From Arthrobacter sp. AL12 (GTDB taxonomy: Bacteria > Actinomycetota > Actinomycetes > Actinomycetales > Micrococcaceae), in assembly GCF_029960645.1 (NCBI RefSeq), contig NZ_JASBQY010000005.1, positions 84,352 to 148,351 of the forward strand: DNA of 64,000 nucleotides, in the 5' to 3' direction. Positions 19,314-29,843 of the stretch are shown here, one piece after another (positions within the stretch are counted from its first letter, which is position 1; every line of letters begins with the position of its first letter). The notes under the pieces are model-generated. The model saw only the letters and a list, made by a program, of their open reading frames with translations. It was not told the DNA's origin and made no database searches. Both the position numbers and the translations under genes were made by a program.

Positions 19314-20628
19314 CCGGTTTGACGATGTCCGCGTAGATCAGCAGGGCGCCCATGCCCATCAGCAGCACCGCCACCACGTAGGTGACCGGGAGCAGCTTGG
19401 CGATATCGAACGCGCCGGGGTCCGGGCGGCCGAAGAGCTTGGCGATCCTGCGGCGGGCACCCTCGTAGAGCGCCCCGGCCACGTGGCCGCCGTCGAGCGG
19501 CAGCAGCGGGATGAGGTTGAAGACGGCCAGGGCGAAGTTGAGTCCGGCCAGCAGCCCCACGAGGGTGGCCACCCGGGACTGCATCGGCACCTGCTCCATC
19601 GCGGCGACCTCCCCGGCCACCCGCCCCACGCCGACCACGCTGATGGGTCCGTTGGGGTCGCGCGGGGCCTCGCTGAACGCCGCCTCCGCCACGCCTGCCA
19701 CCCGGGCCGGGAGGTTCAGAACAACGCCGGCGATCTGCTTGATGTTCTCGCCCGCCATCGGCAGGACGGTCGACGCCGGCTGCGGCACGAGCGCGGTCTG
19801 CGCCCCGATGCCCAGGAAGCCGACATCCTGGTACTGGAGGGTGCCGTCGGCGCTCTTGGCCTGGCGGCCGTCGTCGCCCACCACGGGCCGCGCGGAGAGG
19901 ACCGGGGTGACAGTGGTGGTGACCGGGACGCCGTCGCGCGCCACCGTGATGCTGACCTGCCGGTCCGCGGACGCGCGGATCCAGCCGGTGAGTTCATCCC
20001 AGCTGGTCACGGCCTTGCCGTCGAAGGAGGTGATGACGTCGTTGGGCAACAGACCCGCGGCGGCGGCGGGCGTGGGCCGGCAGTCGGCGGAGTCCGGGTC
20101 CACGGTTTCGCCGGCCTTGACCTGGCATTTGGAGACGTCGGCGATGGTGGTGGTCTGGGTGGCGGTGCCGAAGCCCATCAGCAGCACGGCCGTCAGCCCG
20201 AGCCCGATGAGCATGTTCATGGCCGGGCCGCCGAGCATAATGATGATCTTCTTCCAGACCGGCAGCCTGTAGAACACCCGGTTCTCGTCTGCGGGTCCGA
20301 CTTCCTCGTGCGCCTGCGAGCGGGCATCCGAGGCGAGGGACTGGAACATCCCGGTGCTGGAGGTGCGCACGGTGCCGTCGTCCTTGTTCGGCGGATACAT
20401 GCCGATCATGGACACGAAGCCGCCCAGCGGGATGGCCTTGAACCCGTATTCGGTGTCGCCCTTCTTGCGGGACCAGAGCGTGGGCCCGAAGCCGATCATG
20501 TACTTGGTGACCCGGACCTTGAACAGCTTGGCAGGCAGCAGGTGGCCCACCTCGTGCAGGGCAATGGACACGGCGATGCCGATCGCCACAAAGACGACAC
20601 CGAGGATAAAGAGGAGGACGGGACTCAT
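19297..20628 (-). CDS. rip1: Site-2 protease family M50 metallopeptidase (Rip1/RseP-like)
   Basis: Intramembrane zinc protease of 443 residues. HEVGH (about 26-30) in the first membrane helix supplies the metal-binding His pair and catalytic Glu. A PDZ domain lies around residues 180-280 (LLPNDVITSFDGKAVTSWDE), and NLIPLLPLDGGHVAGAL (about 370-386) carries the third ligand Asp. These enzymes cut membrane anti-sigma factors and similar substrates. dxr lies 19 bases upstream on the same strand, the usual actinobacterial pairing. Confidence 0.95.
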   Translation of the reverse strand: MSPVLLFILGVVFVAIGIAVSIALHEVGHLLPAKLFKVRVTKYMIGFGPTLWSRKKGDTEYGFKAIPLGGFVSMIGMYPPNKDDGTVRTSSTGMFQSLASDARSQAHEEVGPADENRVFYRLPVWKKIIIMLGGPAMNMLIGLGLTAVLLMGFGTATQTTTIADVSKCQVKAGETVDPDSADCRPTPAAAAGLLPNDVITSFDGKAVTSWDELTGWIRASADRQVSITVARDGVPVTTTVTPVLSARPVVGDDGRQAKSADGTLQYQDVGFLGIGAQTALVPQPASTVLPMAGENIKQIAGVVLNLPARVAGVAEAAFSEAPRDPNGPISVVGVGRVAGEVAAMEQVPMQSRVATLVGLLAGLNFALAVFNLIPLLPLDGGHVAGALYEGARRRIAKLFGRPDPGAFDIAKLLPVTYVVAVLLMGMGALLIYADIVKPVNLFG

Positions 20629-20647
20629 GCTTGTATCTGCTGCTTCC

Positions 20648-21832
20648 TTAGACGCTTCTGACGGCTAAACGTTCGTGGGTGCGGGCGCGTGCCCATCTTT
20701 CAGCATCCAGCACCGACTCCACCGTCAGCCCGGAGGAGCCTGTGTGTTCGCTGAGTACTGCTTCGATGGTATCGACGATGTCGGTGAACCGGATCCGGCC
20801 GGCGTGGAAAGCCATCACGGCCTCCTCGTTCGCGGCGTTGAAGACTGCCGGGTAGGTGCTCCCCCGCCGGGCGGCGTCCTTCGCCAGCCCGACGGCGGGG
20901 AACGCCTCGGTGTCCAGCGGCTCGAAGGTCCAGCTGGTGGCCTGGGTCCAGTCGCACGGCCGTGCCGGGCCGGGGACGCGGTCCGGCCAGCCCAGGCCCA
21001 GGGCAATCGGCAGGCGCATGTCCGGCGGCGAGGCCTGGGCGATGGTGGAGCCGTCGATGAACTGGACCATCGAGTGCACCACGGACTGCGGGTGGACCAC
21101 GACGTCGATCCTCTCCAGCGGGATGTCGAAGAGCAGGTGCGCCTCGATCACTTCCAGGCCCTTGTTGACCAGGCTGGCGGAGTTGGTGGTGACCATCAGG
21201 CCCATGTCCCAGGTGGGGTGGGCGAGGGCGTCCTGCGGGGACACACCGTGCAGCTGATCCCGGGTCATGCCGCGGAACGGGCCGCCGGAGGCCGTGAGGA
21301 TCAGCCGGTCCACCTCGGCCGCGGTGCCCGAGCGCAGGCACTGGGCGATGGCGGAGTGTTCGGAGTCGACCGGGACGATCTGGCCTTCGCGGGCCGCGGC
21401 TTTGACCAGGGCGCCGCCGACAATCAGGGATTCCTTGTTGGCCAGTGCCAGGGTCGCGCCGGACTTGAGCGCGGCCAGGGTGGGCGCCAGGCCGATGGAG
21501 CCGGTGATGCCGTTGAGCACCACGTCGGCCTCGATCTCCGCGATCCGGGTGGACGCGTCCGGCCCGGTGATGATCTCGGGACGGTAGCCGGTCACCCCGG
21601 CCGCGCCGGCGGCGTCGTCGATCAGTGTCTGGAGGGCGCCCGGGTCGCCGGACGCCACACCGATGGCCCCGGCCCGGGTGTGGACGGCCTGCCCGGCGAG
21701 AAGTTCGAGGTTGCCGCCGCCCGCGCTGAGCGCCACGACCTCGAAAAGGTGCGGGGCGCCGTCGACGACGTCAATCGCCTGCGTGCCGATGGAACCGGTG
21801 GACCCGAGGAGGACGATCTTGCGCGGCTGCAT
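20648..21832 (-). CDS. dxr: 1-deoxy-D-xylulose 5-phosphate reductoisomerase
   Basis: Second enzyme of the MEP pathway (DXP to MEP, NADPH-dependent). It has 394 residues from ATG 21832. The NADPH site is [17 protein letters not shown] (about 7-23). Catalytic segments include [24 protein letters not shown] and ASGGPFRG, and a conserved [24 protein letters not shown] stretch follows. Upstream in-frame codons are not dxr-like and were excluded. It forms an operon with rip1; ispG of the same pathway lies downstream. Confidence 0.97.
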   Translation of the reverse strand: MQPRKIVLLGSTGSIGTQAIDVVDGAPHLFEVVALSAGGGNLELLAGQAVHTRAGAIGVASGDPGALQTLIDDAAGAAGVTGYRPEIITGPDASTRIAEIEADVVLNGITGSIGLAPTLAALKSGATLALANKESLIVGGALVKAAAREGQIVPVDSEHSAIAQCLRSGTAAEVDRLILTASGGPFRGMTRDQLHGVSPQDALAHPTWDMGLMVTTNSASLVNKGLEVIEAHLLFDIPLERIDVVVHPQSVVHSMVQFIDGSTIAQASPPDMRLPIALGLGWPDRVPGPARPCDWTQATSWTFEPLDTEAFPAVGLAKDAARRGSTYPAVFNAANEEAVMAFHAGRIRFTDIVDTIEAVLSEHTGSSGLTVESVLDAERWARARTHERLAVRSV

Positions 21833-22038
21833 GGTTACAGTATCCCGCACCGCGTTCCCTGCTGGGGTATCCCGCGGGCGGCCCAGACCGGCGATCCGGG
21901 GGCACATTGCGCCCGGCCATGCCGTCGGATGGCCGGAAAGCCCTCGTTGGCGCCTCAAAGCTGCCCCGGACGGACGCGGGCCGGTAACGGATGCCGCCGC
22001 GCATTGACGCCGCGGCCCGCGGGCGTAACGTGGGGATC

Positions 22039-23535
22039 GTGGAGTGGACGGCCTGGTTTGACGCGCCGGAGTACGAGTTCGCCCGGCAGGTGCTGCAGCG
22101 CGGCGTCGCCACCATCTACTTCGTGGCCTTCCTGTCCTCGCTCAACCAGTTTCCGGCCCTCCTCGGCGAGCGCGGGCTGTTGCCGGTGCCGGCGTTCCTG
22201 GCGCGCTCCAGCCGCCTGCGCCGGCCCACCCTGTTCAGCTGGCGCTACTCGGACCGGCTGCTGCGGGCCGTCTGCTGGGGCGGCATGGCGATTGCCGCCG
22301 CGATCGTGCTGGGCCTGCCGCAGCTTGGCCCGCCGTGGGTTCCCATGCTGGCGTTCCTGGCGCTGTGGCTGCTCTATATGTCCATCGTCAACGTGGGGCA
22401 GACGTTCTATGGCTTCGGCTGGGAAATGCTGCTGCTGGAGGCGGGCTTCATTGTGGCCTTCCTTGGCTCCAACCAGACTCCCCCGCCGCGCACCATCCTG
22501 ATCCTGCTGGCCTGGCTGGTGTTCCGCCTGGAGTTTGGCGCGGGCATGATCAAGATCCGCGGCGGCCGGGAGTGGCGGGACCTGACAGCCCTGTACTACC
22601 ACCACGAGACCCAGCCGATGCCGGGGCCGCTCAGCCGGCAGGCGCACCTGCTGCCCAAGGCGTGGCACCGGATGGAGGTTTTGGGCAACCATTTCGCCCA
22701 GCTGGTCGTGCCGTTCTTCCTCTTTGCCCCGCAGCCGCTGGCCAGCGTGGCCGCGGGGATCATCATCGTCACCCAGCTCTGGCTGGTGGCGAGCGGGAAC
22801 TTCGCCTGGCTGAACTGGATGGCAATCCTGCTCGCGTTCGCCGCCGTCAGCGACCCGGTGGCGCATGCGCTCGTCCCGGCGATCCCGCTCGACTGGCGCC
22901 CTGCTGCCGGCACAGCTACGGAAACCGCCGCTGCAGGCGCTGCCGGCGCGGCCGGCAGCCAGGCTCCGGCCGCGTGGCTAGTCGTGGTCCTGGTCGCCAC
23001 TGTGCTGCTCGTGGTGCTCAGCTACCGCCCGGTCGAGAACCTGTTCTCCCACTACCAGCTGATGAACGCCGCCTTCAACCGCTGGCAGCTGGGGAACACC
23101 TACGGCGCGTTCGGCACGGTCACGAAACAGCGGATCGAGATCGCCGTGGAAGGCACGCTCGCCGCCGAGCCCGACGACGCGGCGGACTGGCGGGAGTACG
23201 GCTTCCGCGGAAAGCCCGGCGAGGTCCGCCGGATCCCGCGCCAGTGGGCGCCCTACCACCTGCGCCTCGACTGGCTGATGTGGTTCCTGCCGCTGCGCAC
23301 CGTGCACGAGCAGTGGTTCTACGCCTTCCTGGCCAAGCTGCTGGAGGCCGACCGCCCCACCCTGCGCCTGTTGCGGCATGATCCGTTCGACGGCGCCCGG
23401 CCCCGCTGGGTGCGGGCCAGCAGCTATCTGTACCGCTTCGCCACCCGGAAGGAATTCCGCGCCACCGGCCAGCGCTGGCTCCGGATGGTACTGGACGAGT
23501 CCATTCCGCCGCTGTCCCTGCCGCCGGATGGCTGA
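22039..23535 (+). CDS. Lipase maturation factor/HTTM-like membrane protein
   Basis: A protein of 498 residues from GTG 22039. It starts [20 protein letters not shown], like lipase maturation factor family members, and has many membrane helices up to about residue 345. Family hallmarks include [20 protein letters not shown] and [17 protein letters not shown]. The soluble C-terminal part contains [20 protein letters not shown] and [17 protein letters not shown]. In animals LMF1 helps lipases fold; the bacterial role is unknown. ATG at 21991 is a less likely upstream start. Confidence 0.85.
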   Translation: MEWTAWFDAPEYEFARQVLQRGVATIYFVAFLSSLNQFPALLGERGLLPVPAFLARSSRLRRPTLFSWRYSDRLLRAVCWGGMAIAAAIVLGLPQLGPPWVPMLAFLALWLLYMSIVNVGQTFYGFGWEMLLLEAGFIVAFLGSNQTPPPRTILILLAWLVFRLEFGAGMIKIRGGREWRDLTALYYHHETQPMPGPLSRQAHLLPKAWHRMEVLGNHFAQLVVPFFLFAPQPLASVAAGIIIVTQLWLVASGNFAWLNWMAILLAFAAVSDPVAHALVPAIPLDWRPAAGTATETAAAGAAGAAGSQAPAAWLVVVLVATVLLVVLSYRPVENLFSHYQLMNAAFNRWQLGNTYGAFGTVTKQRIEIAVEGTLAAEPDDAADWREYGFRGKPGEVRRIPRQWAPYHLRLDWLMWFLPLRTVHEQWFYAFLAKLLEADRPTLRLLRHDPFDGARPRWVRASSYLYRFATRKEFRATGQRWLRMVLDESIPPLSLPPDG

Positions 23536-23577
23536 TGCCGCCGTGGGACCGAGGTCGCGCTGACGCCGGGCCGATTG

Positions 23578-24264
23578 TCACACCGGCTTGAGCTCGTAAC
23601 GGCGCTCGGGGCGGCCCGCACCGTATTTGAGCCGCACCTCAACCCTCGCCTCATCGTGGAGGTATTCGAGGTAGCGGCGGGCGCTGACCCGGGACGTGCC
23701 CAGCAGGTCCGCGACTTCGGCAGCAGACAGGTCTTTTTCGGCGGACTGAAGCACGTCGACCACCACGCGGAGCGTCTCGGCGCTGCATCCCTTGGGCAGG
23801 CGGTTTTCCGTCCGTTCCGCACGCTCGTTGCGTTCCAGCCCGAAGACCCGGTTGACGTCCGATTGCTCGGCAACGTCCTTGGCCATGTCCAGGCCTTGGT
23901 AAGCGCTGCGATAGTGCTCCAGCCGCTCCTGCAGGTCCGACTGCGAAAAAGGCTTGATCAGGTAGTGGACAATTCCTCCGCGTAGGGCCCTGCGGACGGT
24001 CTCGACCTCTCGGGCTGCGCTGATCACCAGAACGTCCAGTTCCGGCGCCGTCTCCCGCAGCCTGGCCATGAGGTCCAGACCGTTAATGTCGGGCAGGTGA
24101 ATGTCCAGAAGGACCAGATCAGGCTGCAGCCGGGTCGTTTCCGATATGGCTTGGGCTCCGGTGTGCGCAACCCCGACGATGGCGAAACCCGGAGTGCGCT
24201 GGATGAAGCCAGCATGGACTTTTGCCACCATGAAGTCATCGTCGACGATCAGGACCGTGATCAA
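23578..24264 (-). CDS. CitB/DctR-type response regulator
   Basis: A protein of 228 residues. The receiver domain has VLIVDDDFMVAKVH (acidic pocket) and LVLLDIHLPDINGLD with the phospho-acceptor Asp; the C-terminal HTH (about 170-225) includes SAAEVADLLGTSRVSARRYL. The layout matches citrate/C4-dicarboxylate regulators that pair with CitA/DcuS kinases. The start is TTG at 24264, which overlaps the kinase stop in TTGA; no ATG or GTG fits. Likely controls the divergent tct operon. Confidence 0.9.
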   Translation of the reverse strand: MITVLIVDDDFMVAKVHAGFIQRTPGFAIVGVAHTGAQAISETTRLQPDLVLLDIHLPDINGLDLMARLRETAPELDVLVISAAREVETVRRALRGGIVHYLIKPFSQSDLQERLEHYRSAYQGLDMAKDVAEQSDVNRVFGLERNERAERTENRLPKGCSAETLRVVVDVLQSAEKDLSAAEVADLLGTSRVSARRYLEYLHDEARVEVRLKYGAGRPERRYELKPV

Positions 24265-25901
24265 GGCCGGGCCACCTTTCCCGAGGCCGGACTCCTTGTT
24301 GCCGATGTCAGTGACAGCGGCGTCCTTTTCAGCCGCGCAGTAAAGACAGCCCCGCCGTCGTTGGACACCGCAAGCGCGCCGCCGCTCCGTTGGCAAACCA
24401 CCCGCGAGATGGCCAGACCAAACCCACGGCCGCCGGCTGGACCGGGCTCCTTGGTGCTGAACCCCTGCCGGAAGATCTCGTCGGCGGCTGCGCCGTCAAT
24501 CCCTGGGCCGGTGTCCCGGACGGTGACGACTACTTCGTCGCCACCGTCCTCGACAAGAACCCGGACAGAGGCCTCGGCAGCTCCGGTGACGGCGTCGAGC
24601 GCGTTGTCCACGAGGTTTCCCATGACGGTGGTCAGGTCCCGGGAGAGTTCGTCGCCCACGGGGGACAGCGACGAGGCGTGGTCCAGCTGCAACGGCACGC
24701 CGCGCTCGGCGGCAAGACTTAATTTGGCAATCAGCAGGGCGGCGAGCGCCGGGTCCTGGATGCGAGTGGTCACGTCGTCATTCAGCCTCGTCCGGTCCAC
24801 GGTGACGCCGTTGACGAACTGCACCACGGATTCGTATTCGCCGATCTGGATCAGGCCTGAAATGACGTGCAGCTGGTTGGCAAACTCGTGGGCCTGCGCC
24901 CTTAGTGTGTCCGTGGCTGTGCGGGTTGCCCCCAGTTCGCGTTCCAGGGATGAAAGCTCAGTCCGGTCACGTAAGGTGGCGACGGATCCCATCACCCTGC
25001 CCTTGGAACGGATGGGCACCCGGTTCAGCACCACCAGGCGCTCCCCGACCAGCACCATTTGGTCTTGCCCGGGCTGCTCGCCGGTCAGCACTTCCTTGAG
25101 CGCCGACTCTACGGGCAGTCCCGCCAAATCCTTGCCCACGCAGTCCGCCGGGAGTCCCAAGAGTGCCCGGGCACTGTCGTTTGCCACGGTAATCCGTCCG
25201 TGGAGGTCCAACGCCACCACTCCTTCCTTGAGTCCATAAAGCATCGCCTCGCGGTTCTCAACCAGGCCCGAGATTTCGCTGGGCTCCATGCCGAGGGTCT
25301 GCCGCTTGACCCTGCGCGACAGCAAAAGGGAGCCTGCCACCCCTAGGACGCTGGCCACTCCCAAATAGGTCAACAGGTTCGGTACCGCATCCCCCAGCCG
25401 CTCCCAGGTGGACGGATAGTTCCGGCTGATGGACGCAATACCGATCATTGTCCCGGAGTCGTCAAGGACCGGTACATGGGCCGAAAGCACGGGGATGGCC
25501 GTTCCGCCCACTACACCCGTCCAGGCTCGGCCCTCCATCACCCGGCTCGCGCCAAGTTCCAGCGACCGGCTCAGCAGTCCGGGGTCCGACGACGCCACCA
25601 CGGTGCGGTCGATTCGAGCGAGGGCCACTCGCGCGGACCCGGAAACGGTGCGGACCGACTCGGCGACGGCGGACAGCGCCGCACTCCCCCGCGGTTCGGC
25701 CGAGGGAAGCATTGCCCGGACGGTGGGGTTGCTGCCCAGCGCTTCAGCCGCGGACATTGCCCTGCGACCCTCGATCCGCTCAAACGCGGCGGCCGACTGG
25801 GCCAGGGAGATGGCGACAACGCCGACGAGGACGGCCAGGACAATCAGCAGCTGCAAAACCAGATATTGCCCGGCGAGGGACATTCCTCTTCGTCGGGTCA
25901 C
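24261..25901 (-). CDS. CitA/DcuS-type sensor histidine kinase
   Basis: A protein of 546 residues. The first membrane helix lies near residues 10-35 (LVLQLLIVLAVLVGVVAISL). An extracytoplasmic single-Cache sensor (about 40-175) follows, then a second helix (LLTYLGVASVLGVAGSLLL) and a PAS domain (EGVVALDLHGRITVANDSAR). The phospho-acceptor helix is AQAHEFANQLHVISGLIQIG. ATPase motifs are GNLVDNALDAV, VRDTGPGI and GGRGFGLAI. The architecture is that of di/tricarboxylate sensors. GTG 25901 is preferred; ATG 25883 is possible. Confidence 0.9.
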   Translation of the reverse strand: MTRRRGMSLAGQYLVLQLLIVLAVLVGVVAISLAQSAAAFERIEGRRAMSAAEALGSNPTVRAMLPSAEPRGSAALSAVAESVRTVSGSARVALARIDRTVVASSDPGLLSRSLELGASRVMEGRAWTGVVGGTAIPVLSAHVPVLDDSGTMIGIASISRNYPSTWERLGDAVPNLLTYLGVASVLGVAGSLLLSRRVKRQTLGMEPSEISGLVENREAMLYGLKEGVVALDLHGRITVANDSARALLGLPADCVGKDLAGLPVESALKEVLTGEQPGQDQMVLVGERLVVLNRVPIRSKGRVMGSVATLRDRTELSSLERELGATRTATDTLRAQAHEFANQLHVISGLIQIGEYESVVQFVNGVTVDRTRLNDDVTTRIQDPALAALLIAKLSLAAERGVPLQLDHASSLSPVGDELSRDLTTVMGNLVDNALDAVTGAAEASVRVLVEDGGDEVVVTVRDTGPGIDGAAADEIFRQGFSTKEPGPAGGRGFGLAISRVVCQRSGGALAVSNDGGAVFTARLKRTPLSLTSATRSPASGKVARP

Positions 25902-25981
25902 GTGCCGTCTTTCTTGGTGAGGGTTCTGCCGGCTTCTTAAGCCGGCGGCCGGGGGCGTCCGCAAAGGTCCCAATCCCGGCG

Positions 25982-26002
25982 GTGGGGTGAACTATACCCC
26001 AC
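25982..26002. promoter_or_regulatory. Palindromic candidate operator upstream of tctC
   Basis: GTGGGGT (25982-25988) and ACCCCAC (25996-26002) flank seven bases in the divergent interval between the sensor kinase and tctC. It is a plausible binding site for the adjacent response regulator; no consensus was available to confirm it. Confidence 0.4.
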
Positions 26003-26172
26003 TACGACTACCGCTTTCGGCGCATGTTCCGGCATGGTTGGGGGCCGGAAACGTGAACGAAATGAACTTAACTTTCTCTGCGTACACAAGAGTGATGCCA
26101 GTCACTTAGCCGCCTAGCATCAGAGCACCCAGTCAGTTTTTGCTGATTAGCTTTATCGAGAAGAGGAACACC

Positions 26173-27180
26173 ATGCGCCAGATCCGCGCATTGCGAATTG
26201 CCGCCGTCGCTGCCGGCATCGCCCTGATGGCCACCGGTTGCGGTGCCACCGCAAAGAGCTCAACGAGCGGAGACGCCAGCGCTGCCGCCGGTCCCGTCAC
26301 CGGGCTGCAGATCCTGGTCCCCAATTCGCCCGGGGGCGGCTATGACACCACCGCGCGTGCTGCCGCGAAGGTTCTCGCAGACGAGAAGATCGCCACCAAC
26401 ACCGAAGTCTTCAACCTCGCAGGTGCCGGCGGAACCGTGGGACTGGCCCGCATAGTCAACGAAAAGGGCAACGGCGACCTCACCATGCTGATGGGCCTCG
26501 GGGTGGTGGGCGCAAGTTACACCAACAAGTCCACTTCCAAGCTGACGGACACAACGCCGCTGGCCAAGCTCATTGAAGAGCCCGGCGCCATCATGGTCGG
26601 CAAGGATTCGCCCTTCAAAACCATCGACGACCTCGTGACGGCGTGGAAGGCCGATCCGGGTTCCATCGCAGTCGGCGGCGGGTCCTCACCGGGCGGCCCC
26701 GATCACCTGCTGCCCATGCAGCTCGCAGGAGCAGTCGGAATCGACGCCACCAAGGTCAACTTCGTTTCCTACGACGGCGGCGGCGACCTGCTTCCGGCCA
26801 TCCTCGGCAACAAGCTCGGCTTTGCTGCCTCTGGCGCCGGTGAGTACCTCAAGCAGATTGAATCGGGCGAGGTCCGTGTACTGGCCACCAGCGGCGCGGC
26901 GCGGCTGGACGGCGTTGACGCCCCCACTCTCAAGGAATCCAACATCGACTTGGTGTTCACGAACTGGCGCGGCGTCGTCGCCCCTCCGGGAATCAGCGAC
27001 CCCGACAAGGCAGCCCTTATCGCCGCCCTCGAGAAGATGCACGGCACCGCCGCCTGGAAAGAGACGCTGAAGACGCACAGCTGGACCGACGCCTTTGTTA
27101 CTGGCGACGAATTCAAGACCTTCCTGACCGAGCAGGACAAACGCGTGGCGGACGTCCTCACGAAGCTTGGCTTGGCGTGA
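26173..27180 (+). CDS. tctC: Tripartite tricarboxylate transporter substrate-binding protein
   Basis: Lipoprotein of 335 residues. After a positively charged start come a hydrophobic leader and the lipobox ALMATGC (Cys about 22). The mature part is a TctC/BugT fold, with GLQILVPNSPGGGYDTTARA near the N-terminus and a ligand-loop region GGGSSPGGPDHLLPMQLAG. ATG 26173 has a purine-rich ribosome site (aagaggaa). It captures a carboxylate, probably citrate or a related acid, for TctBA. First gene of tctC-tctB-tctA-usp. Confidence 0.93.
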   Translation: MRQIRALRIAAVAAGIALMATGCGATAKSSTSGDASAAAGPVTGLQILVPNSPGGGYDTTARAAAKVLADEKIATNTEVFNLAGAGGTVGLARIVNEKGNGDLTMLMGLGVVGASYTNKSTSKLTDTTPLAKLIEEPGAIMVGKDSPFKTIDDLVTAWKADPGSIAVGGGSSPGGPDHLLPMQLAGAVGIDATKVNFVSYDGGGDLLPAILGNKLGFAASGAGEYLKQIESGEVRVLATSGAARLDGVDAPTLKESNIDLVFTNWRGVVAPPGISDPDKAALIAALEKMHGTAAWKETLKTHSWTDAFVTGDEFKTFLTEQDKRVADVLTKLGLA

Positions 27181-27689
27181 TCTCCTCACCAACCGTTGCT
27201 TCTCGGCTCCAAGGCCGCTCCGAGCTGGGGGTCGCCCTCCTGCTCGGAGCGGCCGGGGTCGTGGTCTTCCTTGATGCCAATGGCCTGGCGACGCCCTATT
27301 CCAGGTCAGACCCGGTGGGTCCCAAAACAGTCCCTTTCATCGTGGCCGGGCTGCTCGTCATCTGCGCCGTGCTGCTGGCAGTCAATGTACTGCGCGGCGG
27401 CAGCGGTGAAGCGGAAGGCGGCGAGGACGTTGACCTCGCACACCCCGTGGACTGGAAGACGGTACTGCCCCTCGTGGGTGCCTTCGTCGCCAACATCCTG
27501 CTCATCGGCTGGGCCGGCTGGGTGATTTCCGGAACCGTGCTGTTCTGGGGCAGCGTGTGGGCCCTCGGCGGACGCCACTACGTCCGTGACGGCCTGATTT
27601 CCCTGGCCCTGTCGATCCTGACTTTTTACGGCTTCTTCCTGGGCCTCGGCATCGCACTTCCCGCCGGTTTGTTGGAAGGGATTCTCTAA
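27177..27689 (+). CDS. tctB: Tripartite tricarboxylate transporter small subunit TctB
   Basis: Small membrane subunit of 170 residues with four predicted helices, including [17 protein letters not shown] near the start, [20 protein letters not shown], and [20 protein letters not shown]. The GTG start overlaps the tctC stop by four bases (GTGA), and the stop overlaps the tctA ATG (TAATG). Position between tctC and tctA and topology identify it, as sequence conservation in TctB is low. Confidence 0.9.
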   Translation: MISSPTVASRLQGRSELGVALLLGAAGVVVFLDANGLATPYSRSDPVGPKTVPFIVAGLLVICAVLLAVNVLRGGSGEAEGGEDVDLAHPVDWKTVLPLVGAFVANILLIGWAGWVISGTVLFWGSVWALGGRHYVRDGLISLALSILTFYGFFLGLGIALPAGLLEGIL

Positions 27690-29323
27690 TGGACGTTTTC
27701 TCCTCCCTGATGGACGGTTTCGCCACCGCCCTGACCCCGATGAATCTGCTCTACGCCGTCATTGGCGTGGTCCTCGGCACGGCAGTGGGCGTCCTCCCGG
27801 GCCTCGGCCCGGCTATGACCGTGGCCCTGTTGCTCCCGGTCACGTATGCCCTGGAGCCCACTGGCGCTTTCATCATGTTCGCCGGCATCTATTACGGCGG
27901 CATGTACGGCGGCTCCACCACCTCGATCCTGCTCAACACGCCCGGCGAGTCTTCTTCTGTGGTCACGGCCATCGAAGGCAACAAGATGGCGAAAGCCGGG
28001 AGGGCGGCCCAGGCTCTGGCCACTGCCGCCATCGGTTCGTTCATTGCCGGCACCATCGGCACAACGCTGCTCGCCGTCTGCGCGCCGATCGTTGTCCAGT
28101 TCGCCGTCAGCCTGGGCTCACCCAGCTACTTCGCGATTATGGTGCTCGCCCTGCTGGCTGTTACTGCCGTGCTGGGTTCCTCCCGGCTGCGCGGGTTCGC
28201 TTCCCTGGGTCTGGGCCTGGCAATCGGACTCGTGGGTATGGACTCCGTCACGGGCCAGCAACGCCTCACGTTCGGGGTGCCGCTACTCGCCGACGGCCTG
28301 GACATCGTAGTGGTGGCCGTGGCCATCTTCGCCGTCGGCGAGGCACTGTGGGTTGCCGCGCACCTGCGCCGCACTCCCCTGCACATCATTCCTGTGGGCC
28401 GTCCGTGGATGGGAAAGGAGGACTGGAAGCGGTCCTGGAAACCCTGGCTCCGCGGAACAGCCTTCGGTTTCCCGTTCGGGGCACTTCCCGCCGGCGGCGC
28501 CGAGATCCCCACGTTCCTCTCCTATGTCACCGAGAAGAGACTCTCCAAGCATCCCGAGGAATTCGGCCATGGCGCCATTGAGGGCGTTGCCGGGCCGGAG
28601 GCCGCGAACAACGCGGCGGCGGCGGGAACGTTGACTCCCATGTTGGCGCTGGGCCTTCCCACGAACGCAACGGCCGCCGTTATGTTGGCAGCTTTCACGT
28701 CTTACGGCATCCAGCCCGGACCGCAGCTGTTCGCAACCGAGGGGCCGCTGGTCTGGGCGCTAATTGCCAGCCTCTTCATTGGTAACCTGCTGCTCCTGAT
28801 CATCAACCTTCCGCTGGCACCGGTGTGGGCGAAGCTCCTGCAGCTCCCGCGGCCGTACCTCTACGCCGGCATCCTGTTCTTCGCCACGCTGGGCGCCTAT
28901 TCGGTCAACCTGCAGGCGTTCGACCTGGTCATGCTGCTGGTCCTTGGTGCGCTGGGCTTCATGATGAGGCGCTTTGGGCTGCCCGTTCTGCCCCTGGTCC
29001 TAGGTGTCATCCTGGGGCCGCGCCTGGAGGGGCAGCTGCGCAAGACCCTCCAGCTCAGCGCGGGCGACCCGGCAGGACTATGGAGCGAGCCGATTGCCGT
29101 CTGGATCTACGTCGTGGTGGCGGTCATCCTCTTCTGGCCGCTGCTGATGCGGTTCTGGCGCAAGGCCCGACCGGAGGCGGTCCCGGCTGTTGCCGGCAGG
29201 CACGTCACCACGGCGCCGGACGCTGCCAGTACAAATGATGAAAACGCGGACACTCGAGCCCTGGATGACGGCGCGACGGATACCAGCCAGACCACACCCG
29301 CAGGACGACAGGAGAACCCGTGA
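27689..29323 (+). CDS. tctA: Tripartite tricarboxylate transporter large permease TctA
   Basis: Large permease of 544 residues with about 12 membrane segments. Conserved stretches include [20 protein letters not shown] (about 31-50), [20 protein letters not shown], and [20 protein letters not shown], and [20 protein letters not shown] in the second half. A Na+- or H+-coupled uptake role with TctC and TctB is expected. The C-terminal 40 residues are a polar tail. Its stop overlaps the downstream usp start (GTGA). Confidence 0.94.
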   Translation: MDVFSSLMDGFATALTPMNLLYAVIGVVLGTAVGVLPGLGPAMTVALLLPVTYALEPTGAFIMFAGIYYGGMYGGSTTSILLNTPGESSSVVTAIEGNKMAKAGRAAQALATAAIGSFIAGTIGTTLLAVCAPIVVQFAVSLGSPSYFAIMVLALLAVTAVLGSSRLRGFASLGLGLAIGLVGMDSVTGQQRLTFGVPLLADGLDIVVVAVAIFAVGEALWVAAHLRRTPLHIIPVGRPWMGKEDWKRSWKPWLRGTAFGFPFGALPAGGAEIPTFLSYVTEKRLSKHPEEFGHGAIEGVAGPEAANNAAAAGTLTPMLALGLPTNATAAVMLAAFTSYGIQPGPQLFATEGPLVWALIASLFIGNLLLLIINLPLAPVWAKLLQLPRPYLYAGILFFATLGAYSVNLQAFDLVMLLVLGALGFMMRRFGLPVLPLVLGVILGPRLEGQLRKTLQLSAGDPAGLWSEPIAVWIYVVVAVILFWPLLMRFWRKARPEAVPAVAGRHVTTAPDAASTNDENADTRALDDGATDTSQTTPAGRQENP

Positions 29324-29721
29324 GCATCATCGTTGGCTACCTTCCCACCCCAGAAGGGACGGCGGCACTGGAAGCAGCCATCACCGAGGCACGAAAGAAC
29401 GCGAAACTCTTGGTCGTGGTCAATTCCTCACGGGGCGACGCCTTGGTGGACAAACGCTACGCCGTGAACGAGGAGATCTCCGGGATCGAAGAGCGCCTCA
29501 CGAAGGAAGGCATCGACCACCTCGTCCAGCAGCCGGTCCGCGGCAACGATGCAGCCAACGAGGTACTGCAGGCGGCCGAGCAGCACCGGGCGGAGCTGAT
29601 CGTGATTGGCCTGCGGAGGCGCACGCCAGTGGGGAAACTGATCATGGGGAGCACCGCCCAGCACATCCTGCTTGAGGCCCACTGCCCTGTGCTTGCCGTA
29701 AAGGCCGGGCAGGAGCCTTAG
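29320..29721 (+). CDS. Universal stress protein, last gene of the tct operon
   Basis: UspA-fold protein of 133 residues with the ATP-binding-type signature [20 protein letters not shown] (about 91-110) followed by [15 protein letters not shown]. The GTG start overlaps the tctA stop by four bases, so the gene is coupled to the transporter. A strong terminator closes the operon behind it. A regulatory role for uptake is inferred only from linkage. Confidence 0.92.
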   Translation: MSIIVGYLPTPEGTAALEAAITEARKNAKLLVVVNSSRGDALVDKRYAVNEEISGIEERLTKEGIDHLVQQPVRGNDAANEVLQAAEQHRAELIVIGLRRRTPVGKLIMGSTAQHILLEAHCPVLAVKAGQEP

Positions 29722-29771
29722 ACCCAGCGGCAGCCGCGGGCCCGGGGAACCACTACTGAAAGCCCAACGGA

Positions 29772-29813
29772 AAGCCACAGGCCGGGAGTCCAAAGACTCC
29801 CGGCCTGTGGCTT
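29772..29813. terminator. Bidirectional terminator between usp and citE-like gene
   Basis: Perfect 19-bp inverted repeat, AAGCCACAGGCCGGGAGTC (29772-29790) and its complement (29795-29813), around a caaa loop. It lies between the convergent ends of the tct operon and the leucine operon and can serve both. Confidence 0.9.
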
Positions 29814-29843
29814 AGTCGCAAGCGTCTGGCTGGGGCGTTCGGG

